Positions 1 to 8,787 of a DNA stretch of 64,000 nucleotides are shown here, piece by piece (the first letter of the stretch is position 1; every line of letters begins with the position of its first letter). The stretch lies in contig NCEA01000009.1 in NCBI GenBank assembly GCA_002280515.1, forward strand, positions 1 to 64,000, in the 5' to 3' direction. Under the pieces are notes generated by a model, which had not been told where the DNA came from, ran no database searches, and saw only the letters and a list, made by a program, of their open reading frames with translations. Both the position numbers and the translations under genes were made by a program. Source of the stretch: Rhodobacterales bacterium 32-67-9 (GTDB taxonomy: Bacteria; Pseudomonadota; Alphaproteobacteria; Rhodobacterales; Rhodobacteraceae).

Positions 1-175
1 TAATTGCCTGCAAAAAATAGTTGAAATGAGTTTCCACGGGCCATATTCGACGCTTGGTTCGGGGAATGTACAACAATGCGCCGATCGCAAGTGAAAGAGG
101 ACACGAGTAACCACGCACCCGGATCTGCTGAACCGCATCCCGCATGAACTCGTCGCTGTAGTTGCTCGTCCCCAT
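1..175 (-). pseudogene. IS3-type transposase OrfA remnant, cut by window edge
   Basis: Read on the minus strand from the ATG at 175, the peptide begins MGTSNYSDEFMRDAVQQIRV, which matches the start of IS3-family OrfA helix-turn-helix proteins. After about residue 23 the similarity stops and the reading continues into unrelated, Tyr/Phe-rich sequence, so the gene is already broken before the window edge. I see no terminal inverted repeat. It is probably a decayed insertion-sequence fragment and unlikely to be active. Confidence 0.6.
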
Positions 176-265
176 CTCGGCCTCCTCGCCTCAAAGTAAG
201 GGGGCAAAACGTCTACAAATCTAGAGTTAGGGCTTCGGTAACGGGGACGTCCCGGTCAAGCTGTT

Positions 266-400
266 TCAGGCAGGCGCATTTGATCCGCTGGCGAACATTT
301 TCTCGATCCGGTGACGCAGGCGATAGAGGTCAGCGTCGTGCGGGATCGGGACTTTCCGTCCGATGCGGGAGGGGATGGGCGACGCTGGTCGATTGAAACC
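266..400 (-). pseudogene. IS5-type transposase C-terminal remnant
   Basis: The minus-strand translation contains RKVPIPHDADLYRLRHRIEKMF, split here as RKVPIPHDADLYRLR and HRIEKMF. This is the signature near the C-terminus of IS5-family DDE transposases, where the catalytic Glu lies in the RHRIE-MF segment. The usual continuation (LKDWRR and the Tyr-Arg tail) is missing, and the sequence upstream does not resemble a transposase, so this is a short relic. Neighbouring frames between 256 and 690 show no other recognisable transposase piece. Confidence 0.6.
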
Positions 401-775
401 AAGATCGAGGATGACACGAGCGGCCCTTTGCTGACCGTCGACAGAAACCCGATGCCGCGGGGCAGCTTCCCGAGACCAGCCATTCGTGCTTGCTGCGGCA
501 TTTCTCTTCGGGCAGTGTCGGTGTGCGGACATAGCATGTCCACTTAACCTTCTTGGCTGACGGACCTGCCGCCTACGGCCCCAAACCGGGCATTCGTTCT
601 CATCGCAGCGAACGGCAGGTCTCCACCCATCCCTGCCGAATTGACTGGACTTCGCGCGGCGTCGGAGCGGTAGTGGCACCGGCCCGATCACGAGGGCCGC
701 ATCTCCGCCCGGGTGCGTCCGGGCTCATGTCAGTAGCAGGGGCAGGTGCTCCTGTGACCTGAACAGGAGATGATC
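401..775. other. Intergenic accessory DNA without a convincing gene
   Basis: Overlapping short reading frames exist on both strands, but none has a recognisable domain or a good ribosome binding site. This stretch separates the transposase relics from the DUF3489 gene. Its 3' end carries AGGAG at 765-769, the likely ribosome binding site of the next gene. Confidence 0.4.
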
Positions 776-1102
776 ATGACCACCGCGACCAGCAACGCCA
801 AGCCCCGGCGCACCGAGCCTTCCACGACGCACGCCAAACGGGTGACCAAGAAGGACCAGCTGATCAGGATGCTCGGCACCGCGTCCGGCGCCGATGTCGC
901 TACGATCAGTTCGAAACTCGGCTGGCAGGCGCATACGGTGCAGGCGGCGCTGACCGGGCTGCGCAAGGCGGGCCACGCTGTGACCGCCGAGAAGCCGGGA
1001 CAGGGGAAGCCGTCCCGCTACCGGATCCATGCGGCACCAGCCCCGGTGGAACCGGCGGCAACCGCCACGACCGGACCTCGGGATGTCCCCCATGCCGGGT
1101 AA
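776..1102 (+). CDS. DUF3489 domain protein
   Basis: A 108-residue basic protein. After a Thr/Ala/Lys-rich N-terminus, the segment from KKDQLIRMLGTASGADVATI through GWQAHTVQAALTGLRKAGHA is the DUF3489 winged-helix-like domain. It ends in a Pro/Ala-rich tail. Proteins of this family are small presumed DNA-binding proteins that usually precede DUF2924 and large serine recombinase genes in alphaproteobacterial accessory regions, as here. AGGAG at 765-769 touches an ATG at 770 but is 6 nt from the ATG at 776, so I chose 776. The stop overlaps the start of the next gene, suggesting translational coupling. The function is unknown. Confidence 0.85.
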   Translation: MTTATSNAKPRRTEPSTTHAKRVTKKDQLIRMLGTASGADVATISSKLGWQAHTVQAALTGLRKAGHAVTAEKPGQGKPSRYRIHAAPAPVEPAATATTGPRDVPHAG

Positions 1103-1502
1103 GACCGATCCGGATCGCCCCGGGCTGCGGCAGATGTGGGAGGAGACCTTTGGGTCTCCCCCGCCCGCCCATGCGTCGGTCGGCTTCCTGCGCAAGGCGC
1201 TCGATCACGCCGCACAGGTGAAGCGCGAGGGTGGCCTGCCCGCCGCCACCCGGCGCGCGCTCGGCCAGATCGCGGCGGGCAAGCCGGTCGAAGAGGCGGC
1301 ACGGGGACGGCTGCGGCCCGGCGCGCATCTGGTGCGGGAGTGGAACGGCCGGAGCTACCAGGTCGAAGTGCAGGAGACGGGTTTCCGGCTTGATGGCAGG
1401 ACCTGGCGCTCACTCTCGGCCATTGCCCGGCACATCACCGGGACAACCTGGTCCGGCCCACGCTTCTTCGGCCTCACCGCCCGGGCGGGGGGCAGGGGAT
1501 GA
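1083..1502 (+). CDS. DUF2924 domain protein
   Basis: A 139-residue protein (ATG 1083; ATG 1092 is an alternative). It has the DUF2924 hallmarks LRQMWEETFGSPPPAHASVG, then GAHLVREWNGRSYQVEV, and ends with the strongly conserved SAIARHITGTTWSGPRFFGL block. DUF2924 proteins are encoded directly upstream of large serine recombinases; their role is unknown and a part in recombination is only presumed. The stop codon is in an ATGA overlap at 1499-1502, where the recombinase originally started. Confidence 0.88.
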   Translation: MSPMPGKTDPDRPGLRQMWEETFGSPPPAHASVGFLRKALDHAAQVKREGGLPAATRRALGQIAAGKPVEEAARGRLRPGAHLVREWNGRSYQVEVQETGFRLDGRTWRSLSAIARHITGTTWSGPRFFGLTARAGGRG

Positions 1503-2796
1503 AGAAGACACCGCGACCAGCATGGGGCGACTCACGCTCAACATGCTTCTGTCCTTCGCGCAGTTCGAGCGCGAGGTGACGGCCGAGCGCATCCGTGACA
1601 AGATCGCGGCCTCAAAGCGCAAGGGGCTCTGGATGGGCGGCTACGTGCCCTTGGGTTACGACGCCGACGGGCGCACCCTCAGGATCAACGAGGCTGAAGC
1701 GCAGACGGTGCGGACACTTTACGATCTCTATCGCGAACACGGCACGATCCGCGAGGTCAGGGAGGCGGCGGCGGGGCTTGGCCTTCGGTCGAAACTCCGG
1801 ACAACGGACGATGGCCGCATGCAGGGCGGCATTCCCTTCAACAGGGGTCACATCCATCACATCCTGACGAACCCGCTCTATGCCGGGAAGATCCGCCACA
1901 AGGGACAGGTCCATGATGGTCAGCACCCGGCGATCATCGCGCCGGATCTCTGGGAGGCGGTACAGAAACAACTGACGGCCGAAGCGCGAAAGCCCCGTGC
2001 GCGGAAAGCATCGTCCACCCGCTCGCTTCTCTGCGGCAAGATCTGTGACGAGACCGGGGACAGGCTCACGCCCTCGCATTCCCGGATCCGGGCAGGTGCG
2101 CGACTGCGCTATTACATCTCGCATAGGCTTGCCGCCCGCAGCGGGGAGGAAGGCGTGACGGGATGGCGGCTGCCGGCGGACGAGCTGGAGGCGCGGGTCG
2201 AAGGCATCGTCCGGGATCTTCTCTCCGATGCCACGCTGGCCGCACGCCTGGTGACCGCGCCAGACACCGACGAGATCGCGCGGCTTCGGTCCAGGCTGGA
2301 AGCGCTGACGGGCGCGGCAGGTCGGGCCGACCTTCTGAAGCTGGTCGGCCGCTTCGACATCGCGTCGGGGCACTTGATGCTCGAACTCGATGCATCTGCG
2401 CTCGCCGGGCCTCTGACGCTGGACGTGGACCGGCAGGATGCAGATGCACTTACGAAGTCCGTGCCGTTCCAGCTCCGCAAGCGCGGCGTCAAGACGAAGC
2501 TCGTGCTGGCAGATACCCCTGTCGGGCGCGATGGCACGCTGATCCGCAACATCGCCCGCGCCCATCGCTGGTTCAACGAGATCCGGGCAGGGCGCAGCTT
2601 TGACGAGATCGCGGAGGCCGAGGGCACCTCCCGGCGCCGGATCCAGCAGATGATCGATCTCGCCTTCCTCGCGCCGGACATCGTCCGAGACGTTCTCGAC
2701 GGCAAGCAGCCGCTCGGCTTCACCTCCGACTGGTGCCTGCGGCACCCGCTTCCGTCGGACTGGTCAGCGCAACGAACGCTGCTCGCTTCGCTCTGA
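1499..2796 (+). pseudogene. Large serine recombinase with excised catalytic domain
   Basis: The ancestral start is the ATG at 1499, overlapping the DUF2924 stop. That frame runs for only a few codons before the sequence jumps, in another frame, to TATSMGRLTLNMLLSFAQFE. In intact relatives this lies just after the resolvase catalytic domain. The N-terminal part of roughly 130-150 residues with the catalytic Ser is therefore missing. The rest is well preserved: the linker helix (FEREVTAERIRDKIAASK), the recombinase DNA-binding domain, a zinc-ribbon-like segment and a C-terminal HTH (SFDEIAEAEGTSRRRIQQMI). An ATG at 1522 could express a 424-residue DNA-binding product without strand-cleavage activity. 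Confidence 0.8.
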
Positions 2797-2968
2797 TCGC
2801 GCCCTCCCTCACCTCGTATCGCGAAAACGCCCGACGCAGACTTTGGCCGATTTGGGCGCTCGTTCTCGGTGCTCCCGCGGTCTGCACAATTACACCCGCC
2901 GCGCAAGCCGCGGAAAACGCGCGACTATCCAGAGCCTACCTCGCAGCGTCCCGATTTGCGGAAGTGTG

Positions 2969-3043
2969 TGGCTGGGGCGGTAGGATTCGAACCTACGGTA
3001 CACGGTACCAAAAACCGACGCCTTACCACTTGGCCACGCCCCA
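2969..3043 (-). tRNA. tRNA-Gln (anticodon TTG)
   Basis: The minus strand folds into a standard cloverleaf of 75 nt with encoded CCA. The acceptor stem is TGGGGCG/CGCCCCA, with the U1-A72 pair typical of bacterial tRNA-Gln and discriminator G. The D-arm is GCCAAGTGGTAAGGC. The anticodon loop TTTTGGT is closed by CGGT/ACCG and gives anticodon TTG. The T-arm contains GGTTCGAATCC. It borders the accessory region on its left and may have been an integration point. Confidence 0.96.
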
Positions 3044-3141
3044 ACTGCGCGGGTTCATATCGAAGCCGCCGGGAGGCTGCAAGACAAAATCCGCGCGCTT
3101 CGCGAGTTGTCTCGGGGGCCGATCCGGTCTAGTCGGCAGGC

Positions 3142-4317
3142 ATGAAAACGGCGGATGTACTGATCCTCGGGGCCGGGGCGGCCGGAATGATGTGCGCCGT
3201 CGAGGCGGCGCGGCGGGGGCGGCGTGTCGTGGTCATCGACCATGCCGCGCGGCCGGGCGAGAAGATCCGCATTTCGGGCGGCGGGCGCTGCAACTTCACC
3301 AACCTTGCGGCGCCGGCCGACCGCTTCCTGTCGCGGAATCCTCGCTTCGCGGTTTCGGCGCTCAGCCGGTTCACGCCGGCGGATTTCATCGCCCGGATCA
3401 ATGCGGCAGGCATCGCCTGGCACGAGAAGACGCTCGGCCAGCTCTTTTGCGACGGCAGCGCCACGCAGGTCGTGGCGATGCTGACGCGGCAGATGGCCGA
3501 GGCCGGAGCCGATCTGCGGCTCGGCCACGCGGTTCGCTCGGTCGTGCGCGACGGCCGCTTCGTCGTCGAGACCGACAAGGGGGCACTGGCGGCGGACCGC
3601 CTCGTCGTCGCGACCGGCGGCAAATCGATTCCGAAGATGGGCGCGACCGGGCTCGCCTACCGGCTGGCAGAGCAGTTTGGCCTGCCCGTCACGGAAACCC
3701 GGCCGGCACTGGTGCCGCTGACCTTCGCCGAGCAGGTGTTGGAGCGGCTTCGGCCCCTCGCCGGGATCTCGGTCGAGGCGCGGGTCAGCCTCGGGCGGAC
3801 CGCGTTCGACGAGGGGCTGCTTTTCACCCATCGCGGCCTGTCCGGGCCGTCGATCCTGCAGATCAGTTCCTACTGGCGTGAAGGCGACCGGGTGACGGTC
3901 GACCTCGCGCGGGGCCGGTCGGTCGGCGCCGCGCTGAAGGCCGCACGGGCCGAGGCCGGTCGGGTCGAGGCTCAGACGGCGCTGGCGCGGCATCTGCCGG
4001 ACAAGGTAGCGCGGGTGATCCTTGACGGGCTCGGCGTGACCGGGCGGCTGGCCGATCTTCCGAATGCCGGGATCGACCGGATCGACGCGGCGGTCCACCG
4101 CTGGGAAGTGACGCCGGTCGGGTCGGAGGGCTACCGGACGGCGGAGGTGACGCTTGGCGGCGTCGATACCGCCGGGCTCGACGCGCGGACGATGGAGGCG
4201 CGCGCCGTGCCGGGTCTCTATTTCGTCGGCGAGGCGGTGGACGTGACCGGCTGGCTCGGCGGTTACAATTTCCAGTGGGCCTGGTCATCGGGCTGGGCGG
4301 CGGGACAGGCGGTGTGA
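3142..4317 (+). CDS. BaiN/HI0933-family FAD-dependent oxidoreductase
   Basis: A 391-residue flavoprotein of the TIGR00275/HI0933 family (E. coli YhiN type). The N-terminus has the FAD-binding GxGxxG motif (ILGAGAAGMMCAVEAARRG), then the family signature KIRISGGGRCNFTN. The central section carries the VATGGKSIPKMGATG motif, and the C-terminus ends with FVGEAVDVTGWLGGYNFQWA, which contacts FAD in this family. The length is normal. The physiological substrate is unknown for most members; some gut homologues reduce bile-acid intermediates, but nothing here points to that. It is a single gene, divergent from the neighbouring tRNA. Confidence 0.9.
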   Translation: MKTADVLILGAGAAGMMCAVEAARRGRRVVVIDHAARPGEKIRISGGGRCNFTNLAAPADRFLSRNPRFAVSALSRFTPADFIARINAAGIAWHEKTLGQLFCDGSATQVVAMLTRQMAEAGADLRLGHAVRSVVRDGRFVVETDKGALAADRLVVATGGKSIPKMGATGLAYRLAEQFGLPVTETRPALVPLTFAEQVLERLRPLAGISVEARVSLGRTAFDEGLLFTHRGLSGPSILQISSYWREGDRVTVDLARGRSVGAALKAARAEAGRVEAQTALARHLPDKVARVILDGLGVTGRLADLPNAGIDRIDAAVHRWEVTPVGSEGYRTAEVTLGGVDTAGLDARTMEARAVPGLYFVGEAVDVTGWLGGYNFQWAWSSGWAAGQAV

Positions 4318-4531
4318 CGCCGCGGGCGCGGGGCGGGAAAGTGGCGCGTGCGACCACCGGATTGAAATGGCGTCGGTGGACGCCTTTCGTTGAAAGTGGG
4401 TAGATCGGCGTCGGCCGCAGAACGCGGCAGCCGCATCGGGATGCCGGACCGTCGGCGAGCGCGGCGGCGCAGCCTTTACATCGCATACCCGACGTCACAT
4501 TCCCGCCTTATTGCTTCGAAATGATCCCGCC

Positions 4532-6235
4532 ATGTTTTCTGAACGGATACTTGCCCTCGCTTTTGCACTCGCAGTCATCGCCACGTCAGCCACGGCCGAG
4601 ATCAAGTTTGTCCGCCCCGGTGAGGTGCCGCCCGACAGGCTCGCCGACCCGGACATGGGCGCGCTTGATCTGAACGCGATCTACCGTGGGATCGACCTCC
4701 TCGACCGGGTGCGGCCCCGGGGGTCGCGTGGCGTGATCATCGGGGCCCTCGTCAACGATTTCACGAGGGACGACATCGACGGGAGCCCTGGTATAACCGA
4801 CGCCGATCGCGAACTGGCCGCACGCGTCGAGATTTCGCAGGCGCGCGCGCGAACATCCCGGCCCTGGGCCGAGAACGACCTTGACGACGACGGGATCGTC
4901 ACCCGGGAGGAGTTGCTGATTGTCGGCCGCGTGAAGGTCGAAGACAGCGCACGGCGGCAGAAATTCGAAACGGCGATCGGGCTGACGGACCAACAACGCG
5001 AGGCCATGGTGCTCGACCATGTCGAGAGGTTCCTCGGCCTGGATCGCGACGGCGACGACGCCATTACCTACGACGAGGCGATATTCTCGGTCGACGCGGA
5101 CCGCATCCAGACGCGTGTCCGGACCGAGGGCGGCGCGCTGAAACCGATCTGGGACGCCGACGGAAGCGGAACCATCACCGAAGCCGAGATGCGGCTGTCC
5201 GCGGACCGGCTGCTCGACCTGATCGACGCGGATGCGAACAACATGGTTGACGCCGAAGAGGCGAAGGTGGCCCGGCAGGCCCTCTTCAAGGCCCGCGCAC
5301 GCGCCGACGATCCGTCGCGCGGAAACCGCGTCCAATGCACATTGCCGGAGATGCCCGGGGCGGCCGAAGTCGCCGTGATTCAGGGGGACAGCGGCTCAGC
5401 GGTCACCAACCTTGCTTTCGACGTGCCGAACGACCCGGTTGTCCGCATGGCGGAGATTGTGGTGCCGCAGGGTGAAACGGACCTTTACCTCATCGCGTCG
5501 ATGCGAACGCCCACAGTCTTGCGCCTCATGGGGCCGGGCGAGGGGCGCGTCAAGGCCGTCGTCGGCGTCGCCGCGCCTGTAGCGCTCAGCGGCGGCGGTG
5601 CAAGTCTTGCCAACACGCCGTGTCACCGGGGCTTTCTCGGGATTCGCATCAAGGAGCCCGGCGGTATCTCCGCGGAATTCGGCCGGGCGCTCGGCCGCGA
5701 CGATCTCCGCGCCGTGGTCGCCGAGCGGTTGGGACGCGTCGACCTCGGCACGCTGACGAACACCCCGGATGTCGTGCTTCAGGATGACGTGCTGCCGGTG
5801 ATGGAGGGCGACGGGCAGTTCATCATCGACCGTTTCCTGTCTTTCGATCCCGGCGGATATCAGGAGCTTGACCCGGGCGAGGTGCAGTCGACCGTACCGG
5901 TTCGCGCGCGGGACGTGCCGCCGCTTGAGATCGGACTGATCGTGCTTGCGTCGGAAGGCATGATCGACTTCGTCGCGCCGCCGCCGGCCTTTCTGTCGCG
6001 GGAGGTTCCCGACGGGATCAAACGCGTGGTGCCCGAGGGCGAGGTCGCGAATGGGATCGTCTGGGACCAGAAACCCGGCGGCGGAAGCCGTGCGCGGTTC
6101 CCGCTGACCGTAGTCGTAAGGCACGCCATCGACCTGCCCGCGGGGCTTACGACGGAACGTGGCGTCCGGCTTATCGTTCCCGACGGGGTTCCGGCGCCGC
6201 GCGGAGCCAAGAACTGGCCCCAGTTCAAGGGTTAG
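4532..6235 (+). CDS. Secreted protein with four EF-hands, function unknown
   Basis: A 567-residue protein starting at the ATG at 4532 (a TTG at 4511 is in frame but less likely). Residues 1-22 form a Sec signal peptide ending ATSATA, so it should be periplasmic or exported. Four canonical 12-residue calcium loops are visible: DLDDDGIVTREE (116-127), DRDGDDAITYDE (171-182), DADGSGTITEAE (208-219) and DADANNMVDAEE (232-243). The second has Asp in place of the usual Gly at position 6. The C-terminal part (about 260-567) is rich in Val/Gly/Pro and probably beta-structured, with no domain I recognise. It stands alone between unrelated genes. Confidence 0.8.
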   Translation: MFSERILALAFALAVIATSATAEIKFVRPGEVPPDRLADPDMGALDLNAIYRGIDLLDRVRPRGSRGVIIGALVNDFTRDDIDGSPGITDADRELAARVEISQARARTSRPWAENDLDDDGIVTREELLIVGRVKVEDSARRQKFETAIGLTDQQREAMVLDHVERFLGLDRDGDDAITYDEAIFSVDADRIQTRVRTEGGALKPIWDADGSGTITEAEMRLSADRLLDLIDADANNMVDAEEAKVARQALFKARARADDPSRGNRVQCTLPEMPGAAEVAVIQGDSGSAVTNLAFDVPNDPVVRMAEIVVPQGETDLYLIASMRTPTVLRLMGPGEGRVKAVVGVAAPVALSGGGASLANTPCHRGFLGIRIKEPGGISAEFGRALGRDDLRAVVAERLGRVDLGTLTNTPDVVLQDDVLPVMEGDGQFIIDRFLSFDPGGYQELDPGEVQSTVPVRARDVPPLEIGLIVLASEGMIDFVAPPPAFLSREVPDGIKRVVPEGEVANGIVWDQKPGGGSRARFPLTVVVRHAIDLPAGLTTERGVRLIVPDGVPAPRGAKNWPQFKG

Positions 6236-6341
6236 GCCGACCGCCGGATCCCGGTCGCGGTGGCAGCTTGTCCGTGCCGAATGCCGATGAGCCTTGCCTG
6301 AAACCGCAGGTAGCACAGGCCCCGAGCAGCCGCTCCAGCCT

Positions 6342-7184
6342 TTACACTCGCAGCGGGTCGGCCTTGGCGATCCGGTCGAGCGCCATCAGCGTATCGAGCA
6401 GCTTCGGCATCTGGTCGAGCGGGATCATGTTCGGCCCGTCCGAGGGCGCCCTGTCGGGATCCTCGTGCGTCTCGATGAAGACCCCGGCGATGCCGAGGCT
6501 GACGGCGGCGCGGGCCATCGCCGGCGCGAATTCGCGCTGGCCGCCCGACGATCCGCCCTGCCCGCCCGGCTGCTGCACCGAATGGGTCGCGTCCATGATC
6601 ACCGGGTATCCGGTCTTCGCCATGATCGGCAGCGACCGCATGTCGGCGACAAGCGTGTTGTAGCCGAAGGAGACACCACGCTCGGTCAGGAGGATACGCT
6701 CGTTCCCGGTGCTGGCCACCTTGTCTACCACGTTCGCCATGTCCCACGGGGCAAGGAACTGGCCCTTCTTGATGTTCACCACGCAGCCGGTTTCACCGGC
6801 GGCGATCAGGAGATCGGTCTGGCGGCAGAGGAAGGCCGGGATCTGGATCACATCGACGACAACTGCGGCGATCCGTGCCTGTTCCGCGTCGTGGATATCG
6901 GTGAGGACCGGCATCCCAAGGGCAGCACGCACGCCGTCGAGAACCTTCAGCCCGGCATCTATGCCAAGACCGCGCTTGCCCGAAAGCGAGGTGCGGTTGG
7001 CCTTGTCGTAGCTGGCCTTGAAGATGTACTGCGCGCCCGAGGCAGCACAGGCCTCGGCCATGCGGCCGGCGATCATCTGCGCGTGGTCGGCACTTTCAAG
7101 CTGGCACGGTCCCGCGATCACGGTCAGCACCCGGTCGTTGCCGAGGCTGAGCCCGCCGACGGCCACGTTCTTCATCTCGGTCAT
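6342..7184 (-). CDS. kdsA: 2-dehydro-3-deoxyphosphooctonate aldolase (Kdo-8-P synthase)
   Basis: A 280-residue enzyme that condenses phosphoenolpyruvate with D-arabinose 5-phosphate to Kdo 8-phosphate in the cytoplasm, for lipid A-core and, in many bacteria, capsule linkers. Family motifs are visible: IAGPCQLES near the N-terminus, FKASYDKANRTS, GLGIDAGLKVLDGVR, VLTDIHDAEQA, GETGCVVNIKKGQFLAP, and DATHSVQQPGGQGGSSGGQR. Length matches the family. It lies 10 nt downstream of kpsE on the same strand, which suggests that Kdo supply is co-expressed with capsule export. Confidence 0.96.
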   Translation of the reverse strand: MTEMKNVAVGGLSLGNDRVLTVIAGPCQLESADHAQMIAGRMAEACAASGAQYIFKASYDKANRTSLSGKRGLGIDAGLKVLDGVRAALGMPVLTDIHDAEQARIAAVVVDVIQIPAFLCRQTDLLIAAGETGCVVNIKKGQFLAPWDMANVVDKVASTGNERILLTERGVSFGYNTLVADMRSLPIMAKTGYPVIMDATHSVQQPGGQGGSSGGQREFAPAMARAAVSLGIAGVFIETHEDPDRAPSDGPNMIPLDQMPKLLDTLMALDRIAKADPLRV

Positions 7185-7194
7185 CTCAGGCTCC

Positions 7195-8787
7195 TTACGA
7201 GGTCGCCTGCTCGCGCAGGATCGACGCGGTCAGCGACAGCATGAGGTAAATGCCACCGAAGATGAGAAACGCCAAGAGCGTGTTCTCGAACGCGCGCGGA
7301 TAGGTCGGCTCGTCCGGCGCCACCGGGCTGACGCTTGGCGCGAGGTAGCGCACCTGCCGGTTGGCCTCTATCCGCGCTGTCTCGAGCTGCTGGAGCGCCT
7401 GGGCGAGCATCAGTTGCCGCGTCTCGAGGTCGGCCTCGGCGATCCGGAGTTGCCCGGTGACCTGAGCGAGCGAGGCCGTGGTCCCGGTGTTCTCGGTCAG
7501 TTGCGAGCGCAGACCGGCGATCAACTCCTCGAGGCGCGAGATGTCGCCTTTGGTGCCGTCGACGCGGGCCTGGTTGGGCCGCGCGTTGTCGAGAAGCTGC
7601 TGAAGCTCCAGCCGCTTCTTCTGCAACTCGACCTCGAAGGTCGCGACCTGGTTCATGATCGCACTCGATTCGGTTCGGGGGTCGAGAACCCCGAGGGTTT
7701 CCTGAAGCTCCAGCACCCTCTTCTGGGCCGCCGTCATCTTGGCCTCGGCATCCGTGTAGCTGTCGCGCGCGCCCTTCATCTGGTCCTCGCGCAGTCGGGA
7801 AGAGAGTTGATCCACCTGTTCCTCGGCATAGCCGATGAGCGCCTTGGAAAACTCCTCGCTCACCATCGGGTCGGCGGCGATCACCTCCATCTTGATCAGC
7901 CCCTCGGTCGGGTCGTAGCCGATCTTCACGTTGCGCTGGTAAAGCTTGTAGGCTGCCTCGTTCGAGGCGCCCGTGTCGAGGCGCTGGATCGGGTCGATGA
8001 AGCCCTGGCTGAAATGCGCCTTGAACCCGTGATCCCGGTCGAGCCGCAGCATCGCGTCACGCGATTGCAGGTAGCCCTGGACGGCGATCGAATCCTGCGA
8101 GGTCGCGAACTGGGTGCCGCGGAACATCGAGCCGAGGCCGGAGCCCTGACTTTCCTGCTGCTGGATGATGAATTCGGATTTGGTCGCGTAGAACGGCGTC
8201 GCGATGACGAAGTAGTAGTATCCCGCCATCAGCGTCGGTAGCAGGACGAAGATGGCGAGGCGCGACAGCAGCAGCATGAAATTGCGCCGGCGGCGGCGGA
8301 CGATGTCGCGCTGGATCTGCATGATCTCCTGCGCGCGCTGGGCCTCCTCGGCTGGCGCCGCCGGCAGGTTCGGCGACTGCCGGACCGTCTGCGGCAGCTG
8401 GATCTTTTCCGGCTCCGGCGCGCGACCGTCCTCGATCAGTTGCAGGATCGCCGAGGGCTGGAACGGATCGATTCCGCGACGGCGCAGGATGCGCACCGCC
8501 TGATAGTCGTCGGGAACGGCAATCCCGTGCTTTTGCGCCACACGGCGAGCGGTGCGAAGCTGGCGGCCGGACAGCCCCTCGGCCTTGATCGCGGCGATCT
8601 CTGCGTCGTCGACGGGTTCGTTCGGCCGGAGAAGCGCGTCCTGGTCGGAGGTCGGAAACGGCTCGTCGCCGAACCCGTCGTCGACCGGCGCGGGCCTGGC
8701 CGCCGCCTGGCCGCCGGCCGCTGCCGCACTGGCCGGTCGCACGGTGCGCCGGATGCGAAACTTGCTTGCTTTAGGAGGCGTAGTCAT
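7195..8787 (-). CDS. kpsE: Capsule polysaccharide export inner-membrane protein (KpsE-type, Wzz-like)
   Basis: A 530-residue protein from the ATG at 8787. A cytoplasmic, Pro/Arg-rich N-terminal region of about 190 residues precedes the first membrane helix (LLLSRLAIFVLLPTLMAGYY). A long periplasmic part follows, with coiled-coil segments (AEAKMTAAQKRVLELQETLG and EELIAGLRSQL). The C-terminal helix is NTLLAFLIFGGIYLMLSLTA. This two-helix topology is that of KpsE/BexC polysaccharide co-polymerases, which link the KpsMT exporter to the outer-membrane porin. Typical KpsE proteins are about 380 residues, so the N-terminal extension is unusual. It overlaps the kpsT stop by 17 nt. Confidence 0.85.
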   Translation of the reverse strand: MTTPPKASKFRIRRTVRPASAAAAGGQAAARPAPVDDGFGDEPFPTSDQDALLRPNEPVDDAEIAAIKAEGLSGRQLRTARRVAQKHGIAVPDDYQAVRILRRRGIDPFQPSAILQLIEDGRAPEPEKIQLPQTVRQSPNLPAAPAEEAQRAQEIMQIQRDIVRRRRRNFMLLLSRLAIFVLLPTLMAGYYYFVIATPFYATKSEFIIQQQESQGSGLGSMFRGTQFATSQDSIAVQGYLQSRDAMLRLDRDHGFKAHFSQGFIDPIQRLDTGASNEAAYKLYQRNVKIGYDPTEGLIKMEVIAADPMVSEEFSKALIGYAEEQVDQLSSRLREDQMKGARDSYTDAEAKMTAAQKRVLELQETLGVLDPRTESSAIMNQVATFEVELQKKRLELQQLLDNARPNQARVDGTKGDISRLEELIAGLRSQLTENTGTTASLAQVTGQLRIAEADLETRQLMLAQALQQLETARIEANRQVRYLAPSVSPVAPDEPTYPRAFENTLLAFLIFGGIYLMLSLTASILREQATS

